64,000 bases of DNA from Promicromonospora iranensis (lineage in GTDB: Bacteria > Actinomycetota > Actinomycetes > Actinomycetales > Cellulomonadaceae), in contig NZ_JAJQQP010000005.1 of NCBI RefSeq assembly GCF_028994805.1, forward strand, positions 340,183 through 404,182, given 5' to 3'. The translations under genes and the position numbers were made by a program. The notes under the pieces are model-generated. The model had not been told where the DNA came from, did not search any database, and worked only from the letters and a program-made list of their open reading frames with translations. Below, piece after piece: positions 35,671-43,806 of this stretch. Each line of letters begins with the position of its first letter. Position 1 is the stretch's first letter.

Positions 35671-35752
35671 GTTCGCATACATGGACAGGTTTCGACCCCT
35701 TGACCAGTGACCCGGGTCACGTCTATCGTCGGGCAAGTTCACATAGACGAAC
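35671..35752 (+). promoter_or_regulatory. kduI promoter with paired IclR-type operators and a palindrome
   Basis: Promoter TTGACC (35700-35705), 18-nt spacer, TATCGT (35724-35729). GTTCACATAGACGAAC (35737-35752) covers the expected start point; a relative, GTTCGCATACATGGAC (35671-35686), lies 66 bp upstream and would cover the -35 of the divergent regulator gene (its -10 being TAGGGT at 35663-35658). The spacer holds a perfect 14-bp palindrome GTGACCCGGGTCAC (35707-35720), suggesting a second regulator. Confidence 0.65.
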
Positions 35753-35779
35753 AGAGTTCACAAACTGAGGGGTGACTGC

Positions 35780-36598
35780 GTGATCCAGGTTCGATATTCG
35801 ACATCTCCGTCCACGGCGGAGACGGCCACTACTGCGGACCTGCGAGAGAACTTCCTCGTCACGGACCTCTTCGTGGACGGTGAGGTCCGGGGCACGTACA
35901 CCCACGACGACCGGATGGTGGTCGGCGGGGCCGTGCCCGGCGCCGGCGAGGTCGGCCTGCCGGCCTGGTCCGACGTGCTGGGAACCGGGACGCACCTCGA
36001 GCGCCGCGAGCTCGGCGTCATCAACGTCGGCGCCGCGGGGCACGTCGTCGTCGACGGCGAGAAGTTCGAGCTCGACCATCTCGACGGCCTGTTCGTCGGC
36101 CGGGGGAGCGAGGTGTCCTTCGTCGGCGCCGAGGCTGCCTTCTACTTCGTGTCCGCACCGGCCCACGCGACGTACCCGACCCGGGCGCTCAGCCACAGCG
36201 AGGTGGTGCCGGTCGCGCTCGGCTCGGCCGAGGCGGCCAACGAGCGCAACCTCTTCCGCTACGCCTGGGGCCAGGAGCTGGAGACCTCCGTGCTGCAGTT
36301 CGGGGTGACGGTCGTCGCGAGCGGCTCCGTCTGGAACACCTTCCCGCCGCACCTGCACGACCGCCGCACCGAGATCTACTGCTACGTCGACCTCGACGAG
36401 CAGGACCGCGTCTTCCACTTCCTGGGCCAGCCCGGCGCCACCCGCCACCTCGTGCTCCGGAACCGCCAGGCGGTCATCTCTCCGCCCTGGTCCATCCATG
36501 CCGGAGCCGGCACCGGGTCGTACGCCTTCATCTGGGCGATGGCCGGCGAGAACAACGCCTACACCGACCTGAGCCCCGTGGCGCTGGAGGACCTGTGA
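35780..36598 (+). CDS. kduI: 5-dehydro-4-deoxy-D-glucuronate isomerase
   Basis: A 272-residue cupin enzyme matching KduI in length and motifs: RENFLVTDLFVDGEVRGTYT, a double-cupin core, and the zinc-site region FPPHLHDRRTEIYCYVDLDE with two histidines and a glutamate, plus PPWSIHAGAGTGSYAFIWAM containing the later histidine. It isomerises 5-keto-4-deoxyuronate, a product of unsaturated uronides from pectin or glycosaminoglycan breakdown. First gene of the operon; GTG 35780 with AGGGG. The next start overlaps its stop. Confidence 0.93.
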   Translation: MIQVRYSTSPSTAETATTADLRENFLVTDLFVDGEVRGTYTHDDRMVVGGAVPGAGEVGLPAWSDVLGTGTHLERRELGVINVGAAGHVVVDGEKFELDHLDGLFVGRGSEVSFVGAEAAFYFVSAPAHATYPTRALSHSEVVPVALGSAEAANERNLFRYAWGQELETSVLQFGVTVVASGSVWNTFPPHLHDRRTEIYCYVDLDEQDRVFHFLGQPGATRHLVLRNRQAVISPPWSIHAGAGTGSYAFIWAMAGENNAYTDLSPVALEDL

Positions 36599-37353
36599 AC
36601 AGCTCGCCCTTCGACCTGCAGGGCAGGTGCGCGGCGGTGACCGGCGCGGGACGCGGCCTCGGCCAGGCGATCGCGGTGGGTCTCGCCCGCTCGGGAGCGG
36701 ACGTCGTCCTGCTCGGCCGGCCCGGCAACCAGGAGGCGACCCGCGACCTGGTCGCCGACCTCGGCGTCAAGGTGGACGTCGTCGACCTGGACGTGAGCGA
36801 CCTCGACGCGGTCGAGCAGGTCAGCGCCGAGCTGAACGGCTCGCGTCAGATCGACATCGTGATCAACAACGCCGGGATCATCGACCGCGAGGACTCCGTC
36901 GCCGTCGGCCGCGACTCCTGGCAGCGGGTGCTCGACGTCAACCTCAACGGGCTCTTCTTCCTCACCCAGCAGCTCGGCCGGCCGATGGTCGAACGAGGCC
37001 ACGGCAAGATCGTCAGCATCGCCAGCCTGCTGTCCTTCCAGGGCGGCCTGCGCGTGGTGTCGTACGCCGCCAGCAAGCACGGCGTCGCCGGGGTGACCAA
37101 GGCACTGGCCAACGAGTGGGGGCCCCGCGGCGTCCAGGTCAACGCCATCGCCCCGGGCTACATGGTCACCGACAACACGACGGCGCTCCGCGAGGACGCG
37201 GACCGCGCACGCTCCATCCTGGAGCGCATCCCGGCCGGGCGATGGGGCACGGCCGAGGACATCGCCGGTGCTGCCGTGTTCCTCAGCTCCTCGGCCGCCG
37301 ACTACGTCAACGGCCACGTCCTGGCCGTCGACGGGGGCTGGATGGCCCGCTGA
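36595..37353 (+). CDS. kduD: 2-dehydro-3-deoxy-D-gluconate 5-dehydrogenase (SDR)
   Basis: A 252-residue classical SDR: TGAGRGLGQAIAVGLARSGA, NNAGIIDREDS, IASLLSFQGGLRVVSYAASK with the catalytic Ser-Tyr-Lys, and VNAIAPGYMVTDNT. The sequence after the glycine motif and the context directly behind kduI identify KduD, which reduces 2,5-diketo-3-deoxygluconate to 2-keto-3-deoxygluconate. Starts with GTG overlapping the kduI TGA. The kinase and aldolase for the product are not in the window. Confidence 0.9.
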   Translation: MNSSPFDLQGRCAAVTGAGRGLGQAIAVGLARSGADVVLLGRPGNQEATRDLVADLGVKVDVVDLDVSDLDAVEQVSAELNGSRQIDIVINNAGIIDREDSVAVGRDSWQRVLDVNLNGLFFLTQQLGRPMVERGHGKIVSIASLLSFQGGLRVVSYAASKHGVAGVTKALANEWGPRGVQVNAIAPGYMVTDNTTALREDADRARSILERIPAGRWGTAEDIAGAAVFLSSSAADYVNGHVLAVDGGWMAR

Positions 37354-37418
37354 CCTCAGTCCCTCCACAGCAGTCCCACCGCCGGACTCCGGCACCGAAC
37401 GAGATCGAGGAAAAGACA

Positions 37419-38501
37419 ATGAAGTTCACCTCTCGACACACAGCCGCCGTCATCGGGGTCACCCTGGCGGCCGCCACGCTCACGGGATGCACCGAAGAGG
37501 CAGGTGGGGGTGGCACCGCAGCCGCAGCCGGTGCCTGCGACCCCGCGGACGTCACCCTGGTGGGCCAGGTGCGCAACGAGTCCAACCCGTACGAGGCGGC
37601 GTGGCTGGACGGCGGCGACGCCTTCGCCGAGCAGGTCGGCCTCACCCAGGAGCGACTCACCTATGACGGCGACTCGACCCGTCAGCAGGAGCAGATCAGC
37701 CAGCTGCTCGCCGGCGACACCGAGTGCCTGGTCATGAACGTCCTGCCCAACGGCGACTCCGACACCCCGCCCATCGTGGAGGGGGCCGAAGAGGCGGGCG
37801 CCTACCTCGTCACCCAGTGGAACAAGCCGGCCGACCTGAACGTCACCGACTACGACTCCTGGCTCTCGCACATCACGTACGACGGCGTGGAGTCGGGCAA
37901 GCAGATCGGCGACGCGCTGGCCGAGGCCGTCGGCGGTTCGGGCGGCATCATCGCGCTGCAGGGCATCCTGGACACCGGTGCCGCCAAGGACCGGTTCGCC
38001 GGTCTCGAGGAGTCGCTCGCGGCCAACCCGGACGTCGAGCTGCTCGACGACCAGACCGCCAACTTCTCCCGGGCGGAGGCACTGGAGGTGACCAAGACGC
38101 TGCTCACCAAGCACGGTGACGACGTCAAGGGCATCTGGGCCGCCAACGACGACATGGCGCTCGGCGCGCTCGAGGCGCTGCAGCAGGCGGGCCGGGACGA
38201 CGTGGCAGTGGTCGGCATCGACGCGGTGCCGGACGCGCTCACGGCGATCGAGGACGGCACCATGACGGCGACCGTCTCCAGCGACGGCCCCTGGCAGGGC
38301 GGCATCGGCCTGGCCATCGGCTACTGCGTCGCCACCGGTGAGCTCGCCGTCGAGGACATCGCCGCTGAGGACCGCGCCTGGTACGCGGAGCAGTTCCTCA
38401 TCGAGCAGGACAACGTCGCCGACTTCGTCTCCCCGGAGACCGACGAGGCCGACTTCGCCTGCGACAACCTCTTCAGCCGTTCGCAGGGCGCGATGTCGTG
38501 A
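37419..38501 (+). CDS. CUT2-type sugar ABC transporter, substrate-binding lipoprotein
   Basis: A 360-residue RbsB-like binding protein (Peripla_BP_4 type). Lipobox LTGC at about residue 24 anchors it to the membrane. Mature-domain motifs: VGQVRNESNPYEAAWLDGGD at the start, the hinge region KGIWAANDDMALGALEALQQ and VAVVGIDAVPDALTAIEDGT. It probably binds a monosaccharide-sized sugar acid, given kduI/kduD upstream; the ligand is an inference. ATG 37419 with GAGGAAAAG. The next GTG overlaps its stop. Confidence 0.9.
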   Translation: MKFTSRHTAAVIGVTLAAATLTGCTEEAGGGGTAAAAGACDPADVTLVGQVRNESNPYEAAWLDGGDAFAEQVGLTQERLTYDGDSTRQQEQISQLLAGDTECLVMNVLPNGDSDTPPIVEGAEEAGAYLVTQWNKPADLNVTDYDSWLSHITYDGVESGKQIGDALAEAVGGSGGIIALQGILDTGAAKDRFAGLEESLAANPDVELLDDQTANFSRAEALEVTKTLLTKHGDDVKGIWAANDDMALGALEALQQAGRDDVAVVGIDAVPDALTAIEDGTMTATVSSDGPWQGGIGLAIGYCVATGELAVEDIAAEDRAWYAEQFLIEQDNVADFVSPETDEADFACDNLFSRSQGAMS

Positions 38502-39517
38502 CCACGACATCCCCCGCCGACGCCGACCGCGAGGTCGTGCACGCAGGGCGCCCCCGGCCTCGGCGGGGGATATCGCTCAGCGACGCCGGACCGCCGATCG
38601 CCCTGGTCGTCATCTTCGGAGTCTTCGCGGTTCTCAGTCCCGACTTCCGGACCGTCTCGAACGTGCAGAACGTCCTGGACGCCGCGGCGGTCCTGGCGGT
38701 CGTGACCTGCGGCATCAGCTTCGTGCTGATGATGGGGTCGATCGACCTGTCAGCTCCCGGGATCATGGGCGCCTCCGCGATCGCGGTCGCCCTCCTGGTC
38801 GCCAACAACCGCAACGACAACGACTTCGGGCTGTTCGGGGTCGCCGTGGCGGTCCTGCTCGGTGCCGCGCTCGGCTGCCTGAGCGGGCTCGCCCTGGTCG
38901 TGCTGAAGGTGCCGTCGTTCATGACCACCCTCGGCGTCTCCGCCGTGGGTCTCGGCGTGGCCACCCTCATGTTCGCGGGCGTGCAGCCCAACGTCACCGA
39001 CCCGATGCTGGAGGGCTGGGCGGTCGAACGGTTCCTCGGCCTGGCCCACCTCACCTGGATCGCCGTCGCCTGTGTGCTCGTGGGCGCTCTGGTGCAGCGC
39101 TACTCGCGCCTGGGCCGGTACGCCTTCGCGATCGGCGGCGCCGAGGAGGTGCTGGGACTCTCCGGGGTGCGTGTAGCGCCGTACAAGGTGGCGGTCTTCA
39201 CGATGGCCGGTGCGTTCTACGGCCTCGCCGGCGTGCTGGTGACCAGCCAGCTCGGCGCCGGCCTCGTCCAGGCGGGCAGGGGCTACGACTTCTCCGCCAT
39301 CACGGCCGCCGTCGTCGGTGGCACCCTGCTCTCGGGCGGCCGCGGCGGCATCCTCCACTCCGTGGTCGGCGTCCTGCTGGTGACGGTGCTCACCAACGGC
39401 CTCGTCCAGGTCGGGGTGAGCCCGTACTGGCAGGGCGGTGTCCAGGGGCTCATCGTCGTCGCGGCCGTCGCGGCCGCGGTCCTCCCACAGCGTCGTAGGA
39501 ACCAGGTGACCAAGTGA
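38498..39517 (+). CDS. CUT2-type sugar ABC permease (first)
   Basis: A 339-residue RbsC-like permease with eight to ten membrane segments and the family motifs DLSAPGIMGASAIAVALLVA, VLKVPSFMTTLGVSAVGLGV, RLGRYAFAIGGAEEVLGLSGV and GRGYDFSAITAAVVGGTLLSGGRGG. A basic N-terminal extension of about 30 residues precedes the first helix. GTG start overlaps the binding-protein stop (GTGA); the next gene overlaps its own stop in the same way. It probably forms a heterodimer with the permease at 41079. Confidence 0.9.
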   Translation: MTTTSPADADREVVHAGRPRPRRGISLSDAGPPIALVVIFGVFAVLSPDFRTVSNVQNVLDAAAVLAVVTCGISFVLMMGSIDLSAPGIMGASAIAVALLVANNRNDNDFGLFGVAVAVLLGAALGCLSGLALVVLKVPSFMTTLGVSAVGLGVATLMFAGVQPNVTDPMLEGWAVERFLGLAHLTWIAVACVLVGALVQRYSRLGRYAFAIGGAEEVLGLSGVRVAPYKVAVFTMAGAFYGLAGVLVTSQLGAGLVQAGRGYDFSAITAAVVGGTLLSGGRGGILHSVVGVLLVTVLTNGLVQVGVSPYWQGGVQGLIVVAAVAAAVLPQRRRNQVTK

Positions 39518-41076
39518 CCACGAACCTGCAGACCCAGCCCGACCCGCGGGTGCCGGCGCCCGCGCCCGCCCTCGAGGTGCGCTCTCTGGTCAAGCACTAC
39601 CCCGGCGTGAAGGCGCTCGACGGCGTCGACCTGGTCGTGCGTCAGCACGAGGTGCTGGGCCTGGCCGGGGAGAACGGCGCCGGCAAGTCCACGCTGCTCA
39701 AGGCGCTGGTCGGCCTGGTGCGGCCGGACGGCGGCGAGATCTGGGTGCGCGGCGAGAAGGTCCGGCTCAGGAGCGTCGTCGATGCCGCCGACCACGGCAT
39801 CGGCATGGTGTTCCAGGAGCAGTCGCTCGTCCCCAACCTCACCGCCGCCGAGAACATCGTGCTCGGCAGCGAGGGCCCGGGCGTGCGCCGCGGCATCTAC
39901 CGCTGGAGCACGATGCGCCGGCTCGCGCAGGAGCAGCTCGACAAGATCGGGTCGCACATCGACCCCCTCGCCCGCACCGACACCCTGACCTTCGCCGACC
40001 GGCAGATGGTCGAGATCGCCAAGGTGCTGCGGATCGAGGAGCGCACCTCGCACCCGCCGGTGATCATCCTCGACGAGCCCACCTCGGTGCTGGAGTCCAA
40101 GGAGATCGAGACCCTCTTCACCCAGGTGCGCCGGCTGCGCGAGTTCGCCTCGGTCGTGTTCGTCTCGCACCGCCTCGACGAGGTGCTCGACGTCTGCGAC
40201 CGGGTGGCCGTGCTGCGCGGCGGCCGGTCGGTGGGCGAGGTGCCCGCCGCGGACGCGGCCCCGGCCGACCTGCACCGCATGATGATCGGCTCCACCGGGT
40301 CCGACGACCACTACCACGGCGGCGCCGGCGAGCGACCGGACGAGGCCAGCAGGCCCCGCCTCGTGGTGCGCGGTCTGTCCGGCAAGAGCTTCCGCGACGT
40401 CGACCTCGACGTGCACGCCGGCGAGATCGTCGGCATCGTCGGCGTCCACGGATCCGGCCGCGAGGACGTGTGCCGGGCGCTCTTCGGCGCCGAGCCCACC
40501 ACCGCCGGCGAGGTGGTCCTCGACGGCGAGAAGCTCGACCTGTCCGGCACGCGTGCGGCCTGCGCCGCGGGCGTCGGGTACGTCCCGGCCGAGCGCAAGA
40601 CCGAGGGCATGGTCGGCCCGATGTCGGTAGCGGACAACATGACGCTCACCAAGCAGCAGTCCCGCTGCACCGGCCCGCTGGTGCGACCCCGGAAGCAGGC
40701 GACGCTCGTGGACCGGTGGATCGAGCGGCTCTCGATCCGCACCCCGCACCGGGGCACCGCGATCCAGAGCCTGTCCGGCGGGAACCAGCAGAAGGTGGTG
40801 CTGGCCCGCTGGCTGGTGGCCGGCGACGTCCGGCTGCTGCTGCTCGACCACCCGACGCGCGGGCTCGACGTCGGCGCACGCTCGGAGGTGTACCGGCTCA
40901 TGCGAGAGCTCGCCGACAGCGGCGTCGCCACGGTGTTGCTGGCCGACAGCCTGGAGGAGGCGATAGGCATGTCCGACCGGATCATCGTGATGAGCGACGG
41001 CCGGGCGACCACGCAGGTCGCCGCCCCGGCCGGGGGCAAGCCGACCCCGCTCGACCTCGTCAAGGAGATGGTCTGA
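39514..41076 (+). CDS. CUT2-type sugar ABC transporter, double ATPase
   Basis: A 520-residue RbsA-like protein with two ABC domains. Half 1 has an intact Walker A (GENGAGKST) and Walker B (IILDEPTS) but a degenerate signature (LTFADRQMVEIAKVL). Half 2 has a degenerate Walker A (GVHGSGRED), an intact signature (LSGGNQQKVVLARWL) and a Walker B whose glutamate is histidine (LLLDHPTRGLDV, H446). The good Walker sites of half 1 meet the good signature of half 2, so one composite ATP site is competent and the other degenerate. GTG overlaps the preceding stop. Confidence 0.92.
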   Translation: MTTNLQTQPDPRVPAPAPALEVRSLVKHYPGVKALDGVDLVVRQHEVLGLAGENGAGKSTLLKALVGLVRPDGGEIWVRGEKVRLRSVVDAADHGIGMVFQEQSLVPNLTAAENIVLGSEGPGVRRGIYRWSTMRRLAQEQLDKIGSHIDPLARTDTLTFADRQMVEIAKVLRIEERTSHPPVIILDEPTSVLESKEIETLFTQVRRLREFASVVFVSHRLDEVLDVCDRVAVLRGGRSVGEVPAADAAPADLHRMMIGSTGSDDHYHGGAGERPDEASRPRLVVRGLSGKSFRDVDLDVHAGEIVGIVGVHGSGREDVCRALFGAEPTTAGEVVLDGEKLDLSGTRAACAAGVGYVPAERKTEGMVGPMSVADNMTLTKQQSRCTGPLVRPRKQATLVDRWIERLSIRTPHRGTAIQSLSGGNQQKVVLARWLVAGDVRLLLLDHPTRGLDVGARSEVYRLMRELADSGVATVLLADSLEEAIGMSDRIIVMSDGRATTQVAAPAGGKPTPLDLVKEMV

Positions 41077-41078
41077 CC

Positions 41079-42071
41079 ATGTCCGCACCCGTTCTCACCA
41101 CACCGGCCCCCGACGCCGTCGTCCCCGGCCGGCCGACCGTGGGCCAGCGGCTCACGTCGTTCATGCCGGTCATCGCTCTCGTCGTGCTGCTGGCGGCGCT
41201 GACCGTCGCCGACCCGGGCTTCCTGACCCTGAGCAGCCTCACGGCCGCTGTCCGCACCTCGGCGCCGCTCGTCGTGCTCGCAGCCGGTGCCACGCTGGTG
41301 GTCCTGTGCGGTGGCATCGACCTGTCGATCGCCGCGCTCTGCTCACTGGCGACCGTGTTCTTCGCACTGTGGCTGCCCGACCTGGGCGGGCTCACCACGT
41401 TCGCGATCATCGCGGCCACGGGCGCCATCGGCGCGCTGCAGGGCGTCGCGCACGTGCTGTTCCGGATCCCGTCGTTCATCGTCACGCTGGGCGGGATGAG
41501 CATCTTCAGCGCGATCGCCCTGGTGATCTCCGACGCCGGCCCGGTCCGGGTGGTCGACCGGGACGCCACCAACTGGCTCACGCTCTACGTCGGCGGCGTG
41601 GTGCCGATGGCGTTCGTCGTCGCGCTGGTCCTCGTCGCGGCCGTCTCCCTGGTGCTCCGGCTCACCCCGCTGGAGAGCTGGATCCGGGCCACCGGCTACT
41701 CCGAGTCGGCGGCCCGGCTGGCCGGCGCGCCGGTGGACCGGGTCAAGATCGCCGCCTTCACGGTCTCCGGTGCGTGCGCCGGCCTGGCTGCCGTCATGCT
41801 GGTCTCCCGGAACTTCAGCGGCAGCCCCACGATGGCGGACAATCTGCTGCTGCCGGCGGTCGCGGCCATCGTCGTGGGTGGCACCGCCATCACCGGAGGC
41901 CACGGCTCGCTCTGGCGCAGCCTCGCCGGCGCGCTCGTGGTGACCCTGCTCCGGGTGGGGTTGCCGATCGTCGGCGTGCCGTCGGCCTACGAGCAGATCC
42001 TCTACGGCGCGATCATCGTCGCGGCCGTCGCGCTCACCCTCGACCGGTCGAAGGTGCTGATCATCAAGTAG
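41079..42071 (+). CDS. CUT2-type sugar ABC permease (second)
   Basis: A 330-residue RbsC-like permease: VVLCGGIDLSIAALCSLATV, LFRIPSFIVTLGGMSIFSAI, ATGYSESAARLAGAPVDRVK and LLPAVAAIVVGGTAITGGHG. It differs clearly from the permease at 38498, so the importer is built with two distinct permeases. ATG follows the ATPase stop by 2 nt. The 110-nt gap after it contains repeated CCTCGAAC-like units (about 42116-42170) before the dehydrogenase. Confidence 0.9.
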   Translation: MSAPVLTTPAPDAVVPGRPTVGQRLTSFMPVIALVVLLAALTVADPGFLTLSSLTAAVRTSAPLVVLAAGATLVVLCGGIDLSIAALCSLATVFFALWLPDLGGLTTFAIIAATGAIGALQGVAHVLFRIPSFIVTLGGMSIFSAIALVISDAGPVRVVDRDATNWLTLYVGGVVPMAFVVALVLVAAVSLVLRLTPLESWIRATGYSESAARLAGAPVDRVKIAAFTVSGACAGLAAVMLVSRNFSGSPTMADNLLLPAVAAIVVGGTAITGGHGSLWRSLAGALVVTLLRVGLPIVGVPSAYEQILYGAIIVAAVALTLDRSKVLIIK

Positions 42072-42181
42072 CCACGACCCGACCTCGCCTCAGCGCACCA
42101 CCGACCGTCGACCCAGACCTCGAACCCGCACCTCGAACCAGCACCCCCGAACCCGCACCTCGACAACACGGAAGGCTCTCC

Positions 42182-43672
42182 ATGACCGAGAATCCGCAGC
42201 TCCTGCCCGCCGTCTCCTCGTTCCTCTCCTCGCCCAAGCAGCTGCTGATCGACGGCGAGTGGGTGGACGCCAAGGAGGGCCAGACCTTCGCCACGGTGAA
42301 TCCCGCGACGGAGGAGGTCCTCGTCCAGGTCGCCCAGGCCTCTGCGGTCGACGCCGACCGCGCGGTCACCGCCGCCCGCAACGCCTTTGAGCACGGTTCG
42401 CCCTGGTCCAGGATGACCCCGCGTGACCGCTCGCACCTGCTGTGGCGCATCGGCGACCTGATCGAGGAGCGCACCGAGGAGTTCGCGCAGCTCGAGTCCC
42501 TGGACAACGGCAAGAGCCTCGCGTCCGCCCGGGGTGACGTCGGCGTGGCCGCCGAGCTGTTCCGCTACTTCGCCGGCTGGGCCACCAAGATGGAGGGCAC
42601 GACGATCCCGATGTCGGTGCCCGGCCGCGACTTCCACGCCTACACGCGCCGCGAGGCCATCGGCGTCGTGGCCGGCATCGTGCCGTGGAACTTCCCCCTC
42701 ACGATGGCCGCATTCAAGATCGTCCCGTCCATCACCGCGGGCAACACCGTCGTGCTCAAGCCGGCCGAGCAGACGCCGCTCACCGCGCTCCGCCTCGGCG
42801 AGCTGCTGCTGGAGGCGGGTGTCCCGGCCGGTGTCGTCAACGTCCTGCCCGGGTTCGGGGACGCGGGTGCCGCCCTGGTCGACCACCCCGGCGTGGACAA
42901 GGTCGCCTTCACCGGCAGCACCGAGGTCGGCAAGAAGATCGCCGCCGGCGCGTCGAAGAACCTCAAGAAGGTGTCGCTGGAGCTCGGCGGCAAGGCGCCC
43001 AACATCATCTTCGCCGACGCCGACCTCGACGCTGCGATCGCCGGCGCCGCCCTGGCCGGCTACTTCAACGAGGGCCAGTGCTGCGTCAACGGCTCGCGCC
43101 TGTACGTCCAGCGCGAGGTGTTCGACCAGGTGGTCGAGGGCGTCGCCGCGGCGGCCCGGGCCATCACGGTGGGCGACGCGTTCGACCCGGCAACCACCAT
43201 GGGGCCGCTGGTCTCGCAGGAGCAGCACGAGAAGGTCATGGGCTACGTCCGTGGGGCGGTCGCCGACGGCGCCACGCTCGCCGCGGGCAGCGCCGACGCG
43301 GCCGCCGACCGCGGCTACTTCTTCTCCCCGACGCTGATCACCGACGTCACCGAGCAGATGGCCGTCCAGACCGACGAGATCTTCGGCCCCGTGATCACCG
43401 CCATCCCGTTCGACACCGAGGACGAGGTGGTCGCCGCGGCCAACAACACCGTCTACGGCCTCGCGGCCGGCGTGTGGTCGCGCGACCTCAGCACCGCCCA
43501 CCGGGTCGGGGGACGGCTGCGAGCCGGCACGGTCTGGCTCAACACCTGGCACGCGGACGACGTCACGCTCCCGCGGGGCGGCTTCAAGCAGTCCGGCTGG
43601 GGCCGTGAGCTGGGGTCGTTCGGCCTGGACGACTACACGGAGCTCAAGACGGTCATCGCAGAGCTGCGCTGA
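42182..43672 (+). CDS. NAD(P)-dependent aldehyde dehydrogenase
   Basis: A 496-residue ALDH of the standard superfamily: GIVPWNFPLTMAAFKIVPSI, KPAEQTPLTALRLGELL, AFTGSTEVGKKIAAGASKNL, VSLELGGKAPNIIFADADLD with the general-base glutamate, the catalytic cysteine in NEGQCCVNGSRLYV, and EIFGPVITAIPFDTEDEVVA. It oxidises an aldehyde to an acid with NAD(P)+. Same direction as the sugar operon and directly before the secreted copper oxidase; a plausible role is oxidation of aldehydes made by that enzyme or by uronate catabolism (inference). ATG 42182 with GGAAGG upstream. Confidence 0.92.
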   Translation: MTENPQLLPAVSSFLSSPKQLLIDGEWVDAKEGQTFATVNPATEEVLVQVAQASAVDADRAVTAARNAFEHGSPWSRMTPRDRSHLLWRIGDLIEERTEEFAQLESLDNGKSLASARGDVGVAAELFRYFAGWATKMEGTTIPMSVPGRDFHAYTRREAIGVVAGIVPWNFPLTMAAFKIVPSITAGNTVVLKPAEQTPLTALRLGELLLEAGVPAGVVNVLPGFGDAGAALVDHPGVDKVAFTGSTEVGKKIAAGASKNLKKVSLELGGKAPNIIFADADLDAAIAGAALAGYFNEGQCCVNGSRLYVQREVFDQVVEGVAAAARAITVGDAFDPATTMGPLVSQEQHEKVMGYVRGAVADGATLAAGSADAAADRGYFFSPTLITDVTEQMAVQTDEIFGPVITAIPFDTEDEVVAAANNTVYGLAAGVWSRDLSTAHRVGGRLRAGTVWLNTWHADDVTLPRGGFKQSGWGRELGSFGLDDYTELKTVIAELR

Positions 43673-43733
43673 CCCGAGACCGGCACCACAGGAAGCAGCA
43701 CCACAGGAAACAGCAGCACCCAGGGACCGGACT

Positions 43734-43761
43734 GGGTGGCCGGCCCGCGGGCCGGCCACCC
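43734..43761. terminator. Perfect 28-bp palindrome after the ALDH gene
   Basis: Every base pairs symmetrically, giving a long GC-only hairpin 60 nt after the ALDH stop and 45 nt before the ATG of the oxidase. It lacks a U-tract; it may be a partial terminator or mRNA-stabilising hairpin inside a longer transcript. Nearby ACCACAGGAARCAGCA is repeated twice. Confidence 0.65.
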
Positions 43762-43806
43762 GGGCCGTCGTCCTGCCCACCACCACGTGCGAAAAGGGAT
43801 TCAACG

